A stretch of DNA of 64,000 nucleotides, taken from the NCBI RefSeq assembly GCF_964340395.1, contig NC_135568.1:2374001-2438000 (forward strand). The letters are read 5' to 3'. Each line of letters starts with the position of its first letter. The stretch's first letter is position 1. The notes beneath the pieces were generated by a model. The model did no database searches and was not told where the DNA came from. It saw only the letters and a list, made by a program, of their open reading frames with translations. Positions 39,501 through 53,500 of the stretch are shown piece by piece. The DNA comes from Glandiceps talaboti. Taxonomy: Eukaryota; Hemichordata; Enteropneusta; Spengelidae. Both the position numbers and the translations under genes were made by a program.

Positions 39501-42500
39501 CCCAAATATGGAATGCTGGGAATTATGTTATCCATCACACTTTCTGATTGGCTATATGAGTTCCCAAATATTGAATGCTGGGACTTATGTTATCCATCAC
39601 ACTTTCTGATTGGCTATATGAGTCTCCAAATATGGAATGCTGGGACTTATGTTATCCATCACACTTTCTGATTGGCTATATGAGTCTCCAAATATGGAAT
39701 GCTGGGACTTATGTTATCCATCGCACTTTCTGATTGGCTATATGAGTCTCCAAATATGGAATGCTGGGACTTATGTTATCCTTCACACTTTATGATTGGC
39801 TATATGAGTCTCCAAATATGGAATGCTGGGACTTATGTTATCCATCACACTATCTGATTGGCTATATGTGTCTCCAAATATGGAATGCTGGGACTTATGT
39901 TATCCATCACACTTTCTGATTGGCTATATGAGTCTCCAATTATGGAATGCTGAGACTTATGTTATCCATCACACTTTCTGATTGGCTATATGAGTTCCCA
40001 AATATGGAATGCTGGGACTTATGTTATCCATCACACTTTCTGATTGGCTATATAAGTCTCCAAATATGGAATGCTGGGACTTATGTTATCCATAACAATT
40101 TCTGATTGGCTATATGAGTTTCTCTTTTTGAAATGTGATGGAAAGTGTTTTAATACTATAATCAGAATCTTAGATTAATAATTTTGACATGTTTTATTTC
40201 CAGGATTTGGTGAAAGCTAATTCAACTAATTTGGTAGTAAGTGGTGAAGATGGTGTGTATTCAGAAAAAGACGTGAAGACACATTACAAAAGTGTTGTAC
40301 ACAGAGAAAAGCATTGTAAGTACAGGGTTTGAAACTATCTAAATAAAAATAATGTACTTTAAAATCAGAAAAGCAGTAAATATGGAAAGAGCAGATAACA
40401 GACTGGCAGACACTAAATTAGCATCATACTGCTAACTGGTCACTTCAAACAAGTGAAGGCAGAAACAAGAATGTATTAATTTAGTAAAAAAAGTTACATC
40501 AGGATCAAAATGATGACCTCTCAAACTCGTGACAGAAAATCATAGCATTGTAAACTTACAACAACAATTTTTGATCGTGAATGGAGGTATTGTGTTTATT
40601 TGACCTCATAACAAAAGTGTCATATGAAGAAGTGATGGGTTTTAGCCCCAAACCTGTATATATTATGGGTGTCTAACATGCTCTTCAGATTGTCAAGAGA
40701 GGGCGCTATATGCATTCCTTCATGCTTTAGTCTGTTGTACATATACCAAAAGTATGAAATATATGTATCTATTATTTACTAAGCTCTTTGACATTAATCT
40801 GTGACTGAAAAACTGAAAAGTGCCTTCTTGTACAATTATGATTTGGGCTTCCATGTAGACTAAATAAATGTCTTTGTTTTTCTAGTCGGTTCGTCAGTGA
40901 TTCCTACTCTACCTCCAATACCAAGTACAAGGCAAATGCAGAGGAATCAAACTTCAGACGGTAGAGGAGATGGACTGCAAACTGGTTTACCTCTCATTAC
41001 AATGGAACCTCCTACACCACAACAAACCTTTATTAGACAGACCCCTCAGTCTAGTCAAAATATAACCGAGTCCTGGACAAGTAAGTGGTTATATTACAAG
41101 ATCTGTACTAGTTTTGTTACTATTTGTTATTATACTCTTATTTCCTGGCTATGAGGGCACTAGTAGACATCTATTACCCCGAGGGCTGTTATGTAGCAAC
41201 TATTTCTTGAGGCTGAAAGCTGATGTAGATAGTTACCACATAACAGCATGAGGAGTAATATGAAATCTGATTGTGCCTGAATACGGTCACGAAATAAGTG
41301 TTTTATAAACGTTACATTCTCAGTCTCATTCTTTCCACAGTCAAAGCAAATCACAGGTAGAAATCCTGTGCCACACTGTAATGGTGCCCTAGGGAAAATA
41401 AAAAAGAAATATTGTCCTCTGTATGCAAATTGAGGTCACTATGGGTCAATAGTCCATACCACATGACACAGTCTAAGCCAATCACTGAAGGCTGTATGAA
41501 AATGATGCATTATAATGTTTCTTATTGCGAAATTTTAATTTTTTTAAAAACCATTTCAGTTACTGTCACTACTAAGGACTTGGACTTGTTTTAGATCCTT
41601 GTATGATGTCCAACCTTCAGAAGGGGAAACGTATTCCATTCTAACCTCACATTTAGAACTGCAGGGGTGAAAAGTGGTCTTTGAGAACCTTTTATGATAA
41701 ACTTGTCTGACATATTTGTATACAGCATAATATGGTAAACATGTTGCCATGGATACATGTCTGACATATTTGTATACAGCACAATAGGGTAAACATGTTG
41801 CCATGGATACATGTCTGATATACATATGTCTTCTTATCTACAGCATCCTCAGAAGCTGACCCCTGGCATACCAACATTGATGAAGAGGAAATCTTGAAAC
41901 AAACAGACCGGTCTAGTAAATCTACAACTCTGAAGAAATCATCCTCTAAACAAAGCATACTTAGCATAGGTAATGTAACACACTCTGTCATTATCCAGAT
42001 ATGAAGCTCTACACCCCCCCCCCCCCCACCCCACCCCATCATCCACATCTTTACAGGGCCCACCCATCATCCAGAACTTTACAAGCCCCCATTGCATCCA
42101 TTCTCATCACCCACAACTTTGCAGGCCTCTGCCCTTCATCCCATCACCTGCAACATGTAAGCCCCATTCCCACATCTTTGCAGGCCCCACCCATCATCCA
42201 GAACTTTACTTTGCAGGCCCCTGCCCTTCATCCCATCACCCACAACATGTAAACCCATCCCATCATCTCCCCACAACTTTGTAATTGCCCCTGCCGCTCA
42301 CTCCATCATCCACAACTTTGCAAGGCCCCAGATGTCTCCATCACCCACAAGAACCAAATCTTGAGAGAATTTGTAGGTTTGAAAAGTAGACCAAGTCACT
42401 AGTTTCCAAAAAAGAAAGTTCTTTATTACCAGTAATTGCTAAAAATGTTTCAAACTTTAACTTGTAGGAAACATTTTTTAAAAAATGTTAAAATTTTGAC

Positions 42501-44476
42501 TTGTAGGAAGTGGACCCATAATAGCTGGTGGATCACATCTACAAAGTAGTACTGAGAGTCTAGGTGACTCAGTTAGTGTACACAGTGCTATGAAAGGAAA
42601 CAGTCTTAGAAGTTATAGAACTAACAAGAAATCATCTAAACGAGGTGAGTAGTCAATGGAAATGAACGATTCAAAGTTACTTGATCATCTGTGTGCCCTC
42701 AAAATGAAAAACAAAACATTGTGTCATAGGTCACACAGAGAAATGAAATTCTTCACATATACAAAGAGTATGAATACAAAGGGATTGTAGTAAATGTGAT
42801 GTCATCACCAGAAATGTTCCCATAAATCCTCAAAATGGCCGAACACATGTCAAGTGCAGAAGGGCTTTTTTTACAAGATTTCTAAGTTGAGTAATTTTAA
42901 TGTGCTATTTTATCACACAAAATTGTATGTAAGTTGATAGCAGTAATCAATACAAGTGTACTAAAAACAGAAATAAGTCTGACTGGACTTTTCCTTTAAG
43001 TTGATAGCAGTAATCAATACAAGTGTACTAAAGCCAGAAATAAGTCTGGCTGGACTTTTCCTTTAACATTGACATTGTCATTAACACAATAATTATATAT
43101 ATATACCATTGTCATTGAATTAGGTACAGGCAGTGAAGTGAGTGGTGGTACAGGTAGTGTTGTCTTTGGACCTGATGGTGAAGTTATCAGCGTTGGGGGC
43201 GCTGTAGGAGTTGAGAAGGAATCTGCCGCTTCCTATGACATTAGTGCTGTTATTGATGCAAATAGAGGTAATGTATAAGATAAACATTAAAACATAATCA
43301 CTGCATGCATTTTCAAGTTCAAATTTATTTCGACTGAAAATTTGAAAATGTGATAATAATTTTCTTCTTTTTTTTACTGTTTTGTCACTTCGTTCATTTG
43401 TTAGAGTGATCACCTGTCTTTTGCATACTCATTTGCATACAGCTATCAACACCTGGGATGCATGGCTGAACCAATAAAATATTGTTGTTATGAGAATTAA
43501 GCATGTCCAGTGAACAGCTTTGCCAGCAACGTCATATTTTGCTGTATTTTAAAACTCAAAGAACCATTAAAATTGGTTCATTTTCAATTTCTCCTACCCT
43601 TCACTTTCATACATTGATATAAATACAAGGATTTATTATTTGAAAACTTACAAATATATATAAATCACTAAATTCAAATATTTATTCAAAATACTGAAAC
43701 CTCAAAATCTGCATGCAGTTTTGCTTCACTGAGACATATCTAATGTGAGTTTGAGTCTCAGTGTGTATGTACACTTGCATGTCTGTGTATGTGTCCACCT
43801 GTTTGTCTTTGTCCGTGTCTGTCTGTGTCAAGTGTAAAAAGTGTCACCTATCAACTCAATTCATTGCTTTTATTGCCTGGAATAGAGACATCCAGTAAAA
43901 CTAAAGTAGTTCACTTTGCTGAACTAGTGACCCTTCAAGAAGAGGAGGAGGAGGAATATGAAGATAACGAAAATGAAGAAGGTAGTTGGTGTGAGCCAAC
44001 CCTCTACCCCTCCCCTCCCTTCCAGTCTGAAATCTCTTCCTTTGCAATCCAGGATCTCAGTTTGTACCATATGGTGTACACAAACATATTCCTCTGTTGT
44101 GTTGAGGAACTATGACACAACAAATAGATTGAACTATATTATAGGGTTACTTATCATCTGTCTGTCTGTCTGCCTGTCTGTCTGTCTGTATGTATGTATG
44201 TATGTATGTATGTATGTATGTATGTATGTATGTATGTATGTATGTATGTATGTATGTATGTATGTATGTATGTATGTATGTATGTATGTATGTATGTATG
44301 TATGTATGTATGTCTGTTTGTGTTTGTGTGTGTGTGTGTGTATGTATGTGTGTGTGTATGTATGTATGTATGTATGTATGTATGTATGTATGTATGTATG
44401 TATGTATGTATGTATGTATGTATGTATGTATGTATGTATGAATGAATGTATGAATGAATGTATGTATATATGTGTA

Positions 44477-44547
<71 letters not shown>

Positions 44548-47500
44548 GCAAGCATGCAATGTACATACGTATATATGTATGTATGTTAGGAGTAATGCAG
44601 GAATTCTTTCCATGTGTTTCCATGTTTTTTCAAGTAAAATAAGTGTTCTACTCAGGAAATCATAGTATTTTCATTCTCAGAAGCCAGAGCACATATTTCT
44701 TGTGAAGCAACGAAATAAGTAGTTCTGGTGTCTTCTATTGTACTGTTCATGATTTTATAGAAATTATAAATATCCATGAGCAATGACATCATGACAATCC
44801 GACCAATCGCTTAGTGGGTACTTTTTGGACAGTGCCATAAAGAGACCTGGGGTTTATGATGTTGAGAATTTCTCCCATAGATATACTTCTGATCACTATG
44901 TGTATTATTTGGTGAAAAAATTGACTTTTTAAGTCCAAATTGGAAAAATCATGAAGCTTCTTTTTCCCTGTAAATATAGTATAGGTAATTATATTTGTAT
45001 AATAGGGTTAAAAAAATTGAGTTTTCAAATCCAACATTTGTTTGTATCATTTTTGCTTCCGTGGACTGATCTAGACAATAATGACGAACCTCAAAAGAAG
45101 AAAGTTACTTTGGCAGATCCCTTGGTTTATGGTTACTATGGTAACAGTTTACCAACATTCTATACATTATATATAGTATTATTGATTCCAATTTATGCAT
45201 GGTGCATGTATTTATCAACGATAGAGTTTTAGAAAAAGTTATTATTTACATTTATTTATATTGCCTAGAATCAAAAGAATGAAAGTTTGATGGATAAACC
45301 TTTTAGAGGAAGAGCGCCCTCTCAGGTCAAATCTTTCTGTAGAAAAATACTCGTGTGCAAGAAAAGAGTGTTCAGAATTTGGAACAGACGTCATTGGCTC
45401 TGGTGTCTATGTTGATTCTAGGCAAATATGGCACATATATGTATTTCATAAACTGAAATTGCTGGCATGTTAATTTGATTGCATTTATATCATACAAATT
45501 ATAATAATTGATGGTTTCTATGACAACATTTATCATCTTTCAAGCCCCAGTAGTTGTTTTTGGGTCGCTGAAAAATATACAAAACGTTTCTATTAGAAAT
45601 GTTACAATCCTTTGGATAAGTTGAATACACAAGTATGTCAACACTGATGTAAACTTTTATCAACAAATTTGTAATTAGAATTCTAGGTAATCATATATTC
45701 TTCAATATTAAAGTACGTCAATATTGATAAGTTGAAAACGAGAATACAGTTTTGACAAAACATAGTTCTCGTTTCAACTACTGGGGTTCTTATCAGTGGT
45801 TTAATTTACACATAGATGTATTTCATCACCTAGTATATCACAGATTGATATATAAAGTATCTGTACCATATAATGATATATCTTAGATTGTTGTAATGTT
45901 TGTTGCATGATACAAACATAACCACCCTTTGACCTTCGACCTTTGCACCTTGAAAAGAAATCTACATTTTGAAATGTACATTGTTTATATTTAATCCTTT
46001 GTGTTGCTTGTATCAAGCTTTTTAAATAAATGATCATTGCACGCTATAAAGATATAATATCTCAAATTTCAGAACACTTCCAGTCACAATTTATAAATTT
46101 TAGAAATTTAAATGCAAAAAACTTTTACATTTTTACAGTGAGGTCAAATTATTTGTTAAGATACTACATATTTGATATAAGAAAAAGAACTGTTTTTTAA
46201 AATAAATATTTTGTTATTTCACCTTTTGAAATCGAAACTGACAACATAACCTAAGTTTGTCAAATGCTAAAAACTGACCAATCACATAATGACAGCTGCT
46301 GTCATGTGATAAAAATAAACCAATCACATGAGACCAGCTGTCATGTGATACAAATTGACCAATGACATGATGACAATAGCTGTCACATGATAAATACTGA
46401 CCAATCAGTTAACAGATGATATTTGCTGAGGACTAAACTTGACCTAACTCTGACACCTAAGTTTACTATATTCTTTGAATCTATCATTCAAATTAAATAA
46501 TGACTTTATTTTTTTTAACAATCTTACAGATGCAGATGAAGAGTCAGATGACTCGGGTCACTTGTCTGATGGAGAAAGTTATCCTGCATCCGTGGCAACA
46601 AGAAAATCAAGAGCTATGTCCCAACACTCACAGAAAGGTAAATTTAAAAACTTCACATCTTATCAAATACTTTTCTGCATAATTTGTTTGAATGGAAATC
46701 ACCTAAAAAGAAACTTTACAAAAAGCTAGTACTTTTAATGATTCTAGTGATAGTTGAAAATGTGTTCTTTTTTTGATTTGACAGATGTATTACATCACTT
46801 CCCTTCTCACAGAGGCTTACCGAACAATAATTCTTGTGTACATTTTGTAAAATAACATATACACTGATTTGAATTAGTTTATTGTAATCTGTATCCACAT
46901 GTAATTTTCAAAGATATTGAATTTTGTTAACATTGTTTCTAGATGGATGATGTAAGTGTATTATCAGATTCATGACTGTTTACTAAAACAAAAAAATTAA
47001 CATTGAACAGAGACAGATGAGAAATCTTCTGTATGATTCTAAATTGCTTTCTGACTAACTTTTGATCTGTTCTCTCAGTAAAATAACAACAAAACAAATT
47101 CTTGAATGAATAATTAGGAGAGTAGACATATTGGTTTATTGTAAAATCTGTGATTTCTGTCTGAAGTAAAGTTTCATCAAACCCATTTGTGTATGGGCTA
47201 TGGTATGATATATAAAAATGGTTACCATGGTAACAAGATAACAGTATAGCCGGCATCAAATAAAAAGAAACAAAAGTTGTACACTATTGATAGGAAAGAG
47301 ATTGAAATGTTTATTTCAACCATAAGAAGAAGAATATTAAAATAATGATAAATTCTCTACTTTATTGGAATTTTATATATGATTGCAATGTCATATTGCC
47401 CTACTTCTACTTCTACAACTGTATAAACATCTAAAAAGGATTATTAACACACAGGCGTAACTCTGGTGGCATCCTTTAGATCTCACCCGTGTTCAGGGTG

Positions 47501-50500
47501 AGCATGATCTATGAGATTAGTGATATCGATGCTAGAAAGGGCAGACTTGAAACTGTCTTGTTTTAAAGCAGGAGGAAACCGGCATAATTCAGGGTTCAGA
47601 CAATGTAGGGTGGGTTCAAACTGAAACTGGTAATAAGCACATAATCATTGATATACAGATAGAGAGACACAGTGTATACATACATATTAGTCACTGTCGC
47701 AGTAGAAAGTGATTGGGAGGGAATTGTGAATGGATTGATTCATTTTATTTGTTGATGTAAACAGTCATAACAGATTGATGACACTGATAATACACATATA
47801 TCAAATATTTCTATTCCTGCTAATCAGTTTAAACCAGGACTTCACCATTTTCTTTTTTCTCCATTAAACAGGGGTGTATCAATATCATGTATATTTTGTC
47901 TTGTAGCATGCACATACATAAACACAAAACACACCTCTCCCTTGCAAATGGTTTAGTCTAAACCCCTCCCATAAAGCCGTAGCTATATTCCATTTTATGC
48001 TTATTAAAATGGAATTGCAAACAGCTTTATAAGGTTGTATGGTAGTGGACTGAACCATTTGCAATGAAGGGAAGGAGGGATTAACTCTTCAACTTGTCTC
48101 TTCCTCAAAAACCCCCCAAGAAATTGATCTTACTGCCGGAGACATAGATGCTACTATGTCTTTCACTCGTTGGAGCTACAGAGGTGCTAATGATGCAAAT
48201 GAATCCGAGGATGAAGACAAAAATACCCAGCATGCTTTGAATCAATCCCAGCATGCTTTGAGTGATGAAGAAGGCATTGATGATGATGCCATTGAAGGTA
48301 TCTGCATGGAGTGATGATTTAACAAACTAATGAATGTTTGTTCTGGCAAAGTTTCTCTGATGTTGTCAAAGCTCTTCAGTCTCTTTGTGTTCATCAAAAT
48401 TTTTCTTCTCTTCAGCATTTCCAAATACTTTGTAAAGTTTACGCATCATTTACATATCATTACCATATTTCATACCTGTTAAAAGTCCCATTACATGTAT
48501 TCTGCAAATGTCTGTTACTATGCCAACATGTCTCACTTAGCATTGTGTTTCTTCTTACAGTAGCCTTGTGGAGCTGAACTTTCACCTTTGACCCCTGCAA
48601 TCATGACCTTTAACCCTTTACATTTATACATAAGCATCATCTTCTTATCCATATAAAAGTTTCAACTTTTCAAAACTGTTCTAGTGGTTGTTTTGGACTC
48701 TAGTTGTCATAGAAACTCTGTAAACATGTCAACTTTGGACTATCGTCAAACTTTCTAGATTTAAAATGTTTCGTATCAGCTGTGGTGTACTTGAAAAATG
48801 TTGTAAATTTTCTGGTGTTATGTCTTTACTCTGAATAACTTTGTGAATATTGTTGACTTTATTAGGTGTACTTACTGTTTCAATAACTCTATAATTCTAC
48901 CCTAGCACAAACTTCACTTCACTTCTATGCACATGAAATGACTGCAAATCAAAGTACCTCACGCAAGTCACAATGCCAGCAAAGTTGCTAGATTTGTAGC
49001 ATTCCAACAATCACAAATTAGTCTAGATGCTACACTTGCAAATCATCTCTTCAGAAAGATCTTGAGGTCGATGCATGGATAGCACTAGACTACCCACAAA
49101 TATGCAGTGTGTCACCTTGAATTGCAAAGTATTAACAATGTTCTTGTGGTTTGTTGTGTGTGGTTGATGTGCATTTAGTTTGATATTTACCAACTAACAG
49201 TAACCCCACTATATATGCACTTGCAATGTAAAGAAAATAGTGGCTCCTTCAAGTTTGTGTTTATTGAAGGGGGTGCTATTATGAGCTCTGTCTGTATGTC
49301 TGTCCATGCATGTGATTTCTGCATTGTGGTTGTCGTTGTTGTTTTTGTCGGTGTCTTTGAAAAGTTCAAATCACAATAGTCATTTAAAGTATCAAGAATT
49401 TCACAGAATATTAGTCAATCAAATCAAACACAAATTCACTACACACACGTCATAATTTCAGTGTCATTTCATTTTCTGCAAAATTCCAATAAAAAGCATG
49501 TCATCCCACGCCAAAAATGCTAAATTGTCAATTTTTTAGTATAAATTGGTATTGAGAAATGAGAAATATTAATATTAATGCATGAGTGTGTTGCATGCCA
49601 ACATAGAAATACTCCTTAGAAATGCCTGCCAACTTAGAAATGCTGCTAAGTTAAGAAAATGATGAAGTTTCACCATTATCACAAATTTTACTAAAACTAT
49701 TGACAAAGAAAAACTAGATTAAATGGCACACTAACGAAGCAATTATTAATTAAAAATAACAATTAAAATCAAAAAATAATATTAATATTTACTAGCAATG
49801 AGAATTAGCCTTGCATTTACATTCATATTCATATTTAGAATTGCAGTCGACAGAGATGTGGTCGGCAGTGTATTCATATTCACATCAGGAATCCATGCAA
49901 TATTAAATACAACAATGGTGGATGTCTGAACTATTAAACCATAGACATTGAAGACAAAGTTTGGCCTTCATTTTCTATGTGTATAATTATTACCATTTTA
50001 GCTGGACGTTTTTATGGGATATGTTTCCAGTCAAATATTAGCAGTCAACATAATTTGACTTTGCAAAATGTTACTTGAATAGTGTATGTACCTATTAACT
50101 TATTGCAGTGACCATGTCTGGTACAGAAATAGTGGTAGTAGTGAAATTTATGTAAAAACAGGGAAGCGAGGAAACAAGAAAAGGAGGCCATATAATTACG
50201 TAAAATGGGAGGAGCCCTTGTAATAGGAAGGGAGGGGGGAGGACTACATCATAACTTGACAAATGTGTATAACTCCATTGTTGGTAAAATTCTGTGATAG
50301 TTCTCATTATGACATGTGATAGAGTTGAATTGTCATGTGATTATGAATACAGCATAACTTAATGAACATGTACAACAATTCAACTCCATCACTTCTTACC
50401 AACCACCTGTCACTAGATCATTAGTCTGCCTAAAGGAGCATCCAGGCAGTAGGAGAGAGTACAATGGCTCCATTAGTAGTTTTCCGATATAGCTATTCTT

Positions 50501-53500
50501 TAGAAGTTTTATTTTTAACCTTTGGTTGTGTTAATATCAAAATTTGAAATGCATGTAATCTTATTGAATAATTAACAAAACTTGCTAAAACAAAAGCAGT
50601 GGGTCCTAGCTCGAGTGAGGGCGCTAATGTAGTTAACTACGGTAATTGGATACCACAAGTATCATCCAAATTCGTTAAGGAAAATAGCAAATTAAAAAGA
50701 TTCCAGCCCAACTAAAATGTCCAGCTATATGGTAGGTGATATGAGTTGCAATCTTGAAAATGAATGCAGACACATCTAAATAACAGTCTTCCTCCAATGT
50801 CGCATTTAGCGTTACATCTACATGGTTTCCATAGCAACTAAGCCGCGTTCCATTCTCTCATAATATTTCCATTACAGAGTAATGATGTCATCCATAATAA
50901 AAGATCCTTGCTTTCAGGAGCTTGTTACCATAGCAACAGAATCATTCATCGTGCTACCATGGAAACATAACATTGATACAATTGCATCATTTAAATAGTT
51001 GTAAAATGTCTTGATCTTTACTTCTATGTCATACATACCCACAACATTCTCACTATGTTACACATAACCATACATAATGTTTATTTCAATGTTTGTAAAC
51101 ATGTACCAGTTTTTTTGAACCACACAATGTTTAAATAATAACAATTCCATATTTACTAAATTTCAAATTTCCTCATTGTCAAAGTTTTGTTTATGTATAT
51201 TGTGTCCAAGAGCTCATTATATATAGTTCTATCACTTGATTCAGTATTTTGGAATGTTCTCAAATTCCTTCAGGATTTCATTACAGCCACAATAGCTGAA
51301 GTTTTTCTGATTTTTTTTAATTTCATAAATTTGTTGTTCTTTGAACCACAGCATATTTTTCATCCAGTGATTTATCTGTATACTGCCCTCTATCATTGTT
51401 TTTTTGTCATCAAAATAATTTTGAGTGCGTGGCAAAATTTTGAAACTCAACAGCACAAAAATAAAATGGAGGTAGTACCCGGTATGTGTGTGATTAAACA
51501 ATAAAACATATAAAACATATAAAACACTTAAAAACCTTGGTTTTAGGTGTCATCCATGACCAAAATTTAACCCATTTTCCAAATCTTGGTGCTCATTCAC
51601 ACATTTTAAATCTGTAAAAAATTACTGCAAATTGGCAACCAGAGTACCGCATATTTATTCATGAAAACTTTAAAAAAAATTGTTGATTCTTGGCAAAAAA
51701 TAGTTGATGAAATCTGCTATTGTGGCTTTAAAAGATTCTGATAAGTATAAAAATTGACAATTGAAAAATTAAAAAAAATAGTTCATGTTCAGTTACTATA
51801 GTAACAATTTTTGAAAGATCAAAAATCAGGAAAATTAAAATAGTAAGAGGTGAAACATCTTCCATGTTGTTAGAGTTTACATATACGTAATACATTGATG
51901 ATATTCCATTGTCCAAGTTGACAGAGTCAAAGCTTCAATAGATAAAAGGATTCTTCTATCTAGTGTCTTCAATGACAGTAGTATATACTCAGAAGAATAT
52001 CCGTATCTATGGTAGCTTCTTGTCTCCTCAAGGAGGACTTCAACTGATCTTTGTACACGTTTCTGTGACATAGAATATTTCCTTGTACATATAGAGGAAG
52101 TATGTCAATTTCACAGGGAATCTATGTACATATTCATTGCACAAAATCCAATAGTATAAGCCTGCAACTTACCGTACGATAACGCAATGAAAGCGTGTGC
52201 AGTGATAAAAACAGCAAGAAAAGGAACAGCAAAATTTTTTATGTCAAAATTTTGAAAAAAAATTTCAATTTCGTTTGGCAGAAATGGTCATGGTTTCAAT
52301 GCCAATATTTAAAGCAAATGATACTGAACAGATATTTTTTTTAAAAATTACTGTATTTTGATCAGAATCAAACGAATATTCACTTCTAAAATAGATGATT
52401 TCTTTTGGCTGTTTGAATTTTTTATTTAAAGTTCAGTTTGTATCTCAAAGGATCATTTCTGATTTGTGTTGTCCAGAAAATGCTGTTTTATGTCATTGCT
52501 ATGTGGTTTATACTTTTGATAATAGATGTTAGTTGTACATGTAGTAATACTTGATGTCAAATAACCATCTATATTGGTGTTCCTCACTCTAAATCTCACA
52601 GACACTTCTCTAAAACTATCACTTTTCTTATTATGTTCCTAGGTGATGGACAGAGTCATGTGTCCATCCCAGTAGGGGATCTTTCACCACGAACTGAGTC
52701 AGTCAAATCGGTAAAATCGGCCAAATCGGCCAAATCGGGCAAATCGGAGGTGTCAGCTAAAACAGCAATATCTACAAAGTCACAACTAGAAGTGTTAGAA
52801 GATCATGCTTCAGCTGTTGCAGCTGCAGTGTTAGAACGGCCTGGAACAACAACTGGTAGAGATCTTGCCAAAGATGCACAGGTAAGTAGTGACATGCTAA
52901 TTAGACACTGTCTGCCATTTTGAATTTGATGGCCATATTGAATTTGATGGCCATTTTGAATTTGACGGCCATTTTGAATTTAACGGCCATTTTGAATTTT
53001 ACAGCCATTTTTGTAGATCACGTGACATGATTGTACATGCATAAACAAATATGAAATGACATTCATATGCAAAGTAAAGGTGACTTCGCAAATATGCAAA
53101 TAAAAATTACATCACGAATATGAAGCAGTGTATTTTCTAAGGTTTTAGAATCATTGTACATCAAACGAGATATCTATTTTAATATTAGCACATCTATTTG
53201 ATATTGGACTCTTGGTAAAATTTGATAAATTTGATGATAGATGCTTGATAAAATATGTTGCAAAATCATGATCTTTTTATTGACGTGTTTATCACATGAC
53301 TACAATTTAAGTTTCAGCAAATCTGAAAACCAAGCTCATACACCTTCATTTTCTTTTCAAGGAAAATAAAATTAAAGTCACCCCTCCAACAATCATCAGA
53401 ATTCTAGGTTGATATTTTGATTTCATTATATACAGGCCGCTGCACAGTTATGGTCTAAAATGTTAGGCGAGTTATTCCAAACTGATGACGTTCAACCAAA

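Noticed and set aside
39245-40125. A CRISPR-like array
   Set aside because: The repeats are contiguous 62-bp minisatellite units with no unique spacers, and the DNA is animal nuclear.
44134-44665. Several long ORFs (up to 235 residues) of MYVC or IHTY repeats
   Set aside because: They are translations of a tetranucleotide microsatellite on both strands; the pattern appears in all frames.
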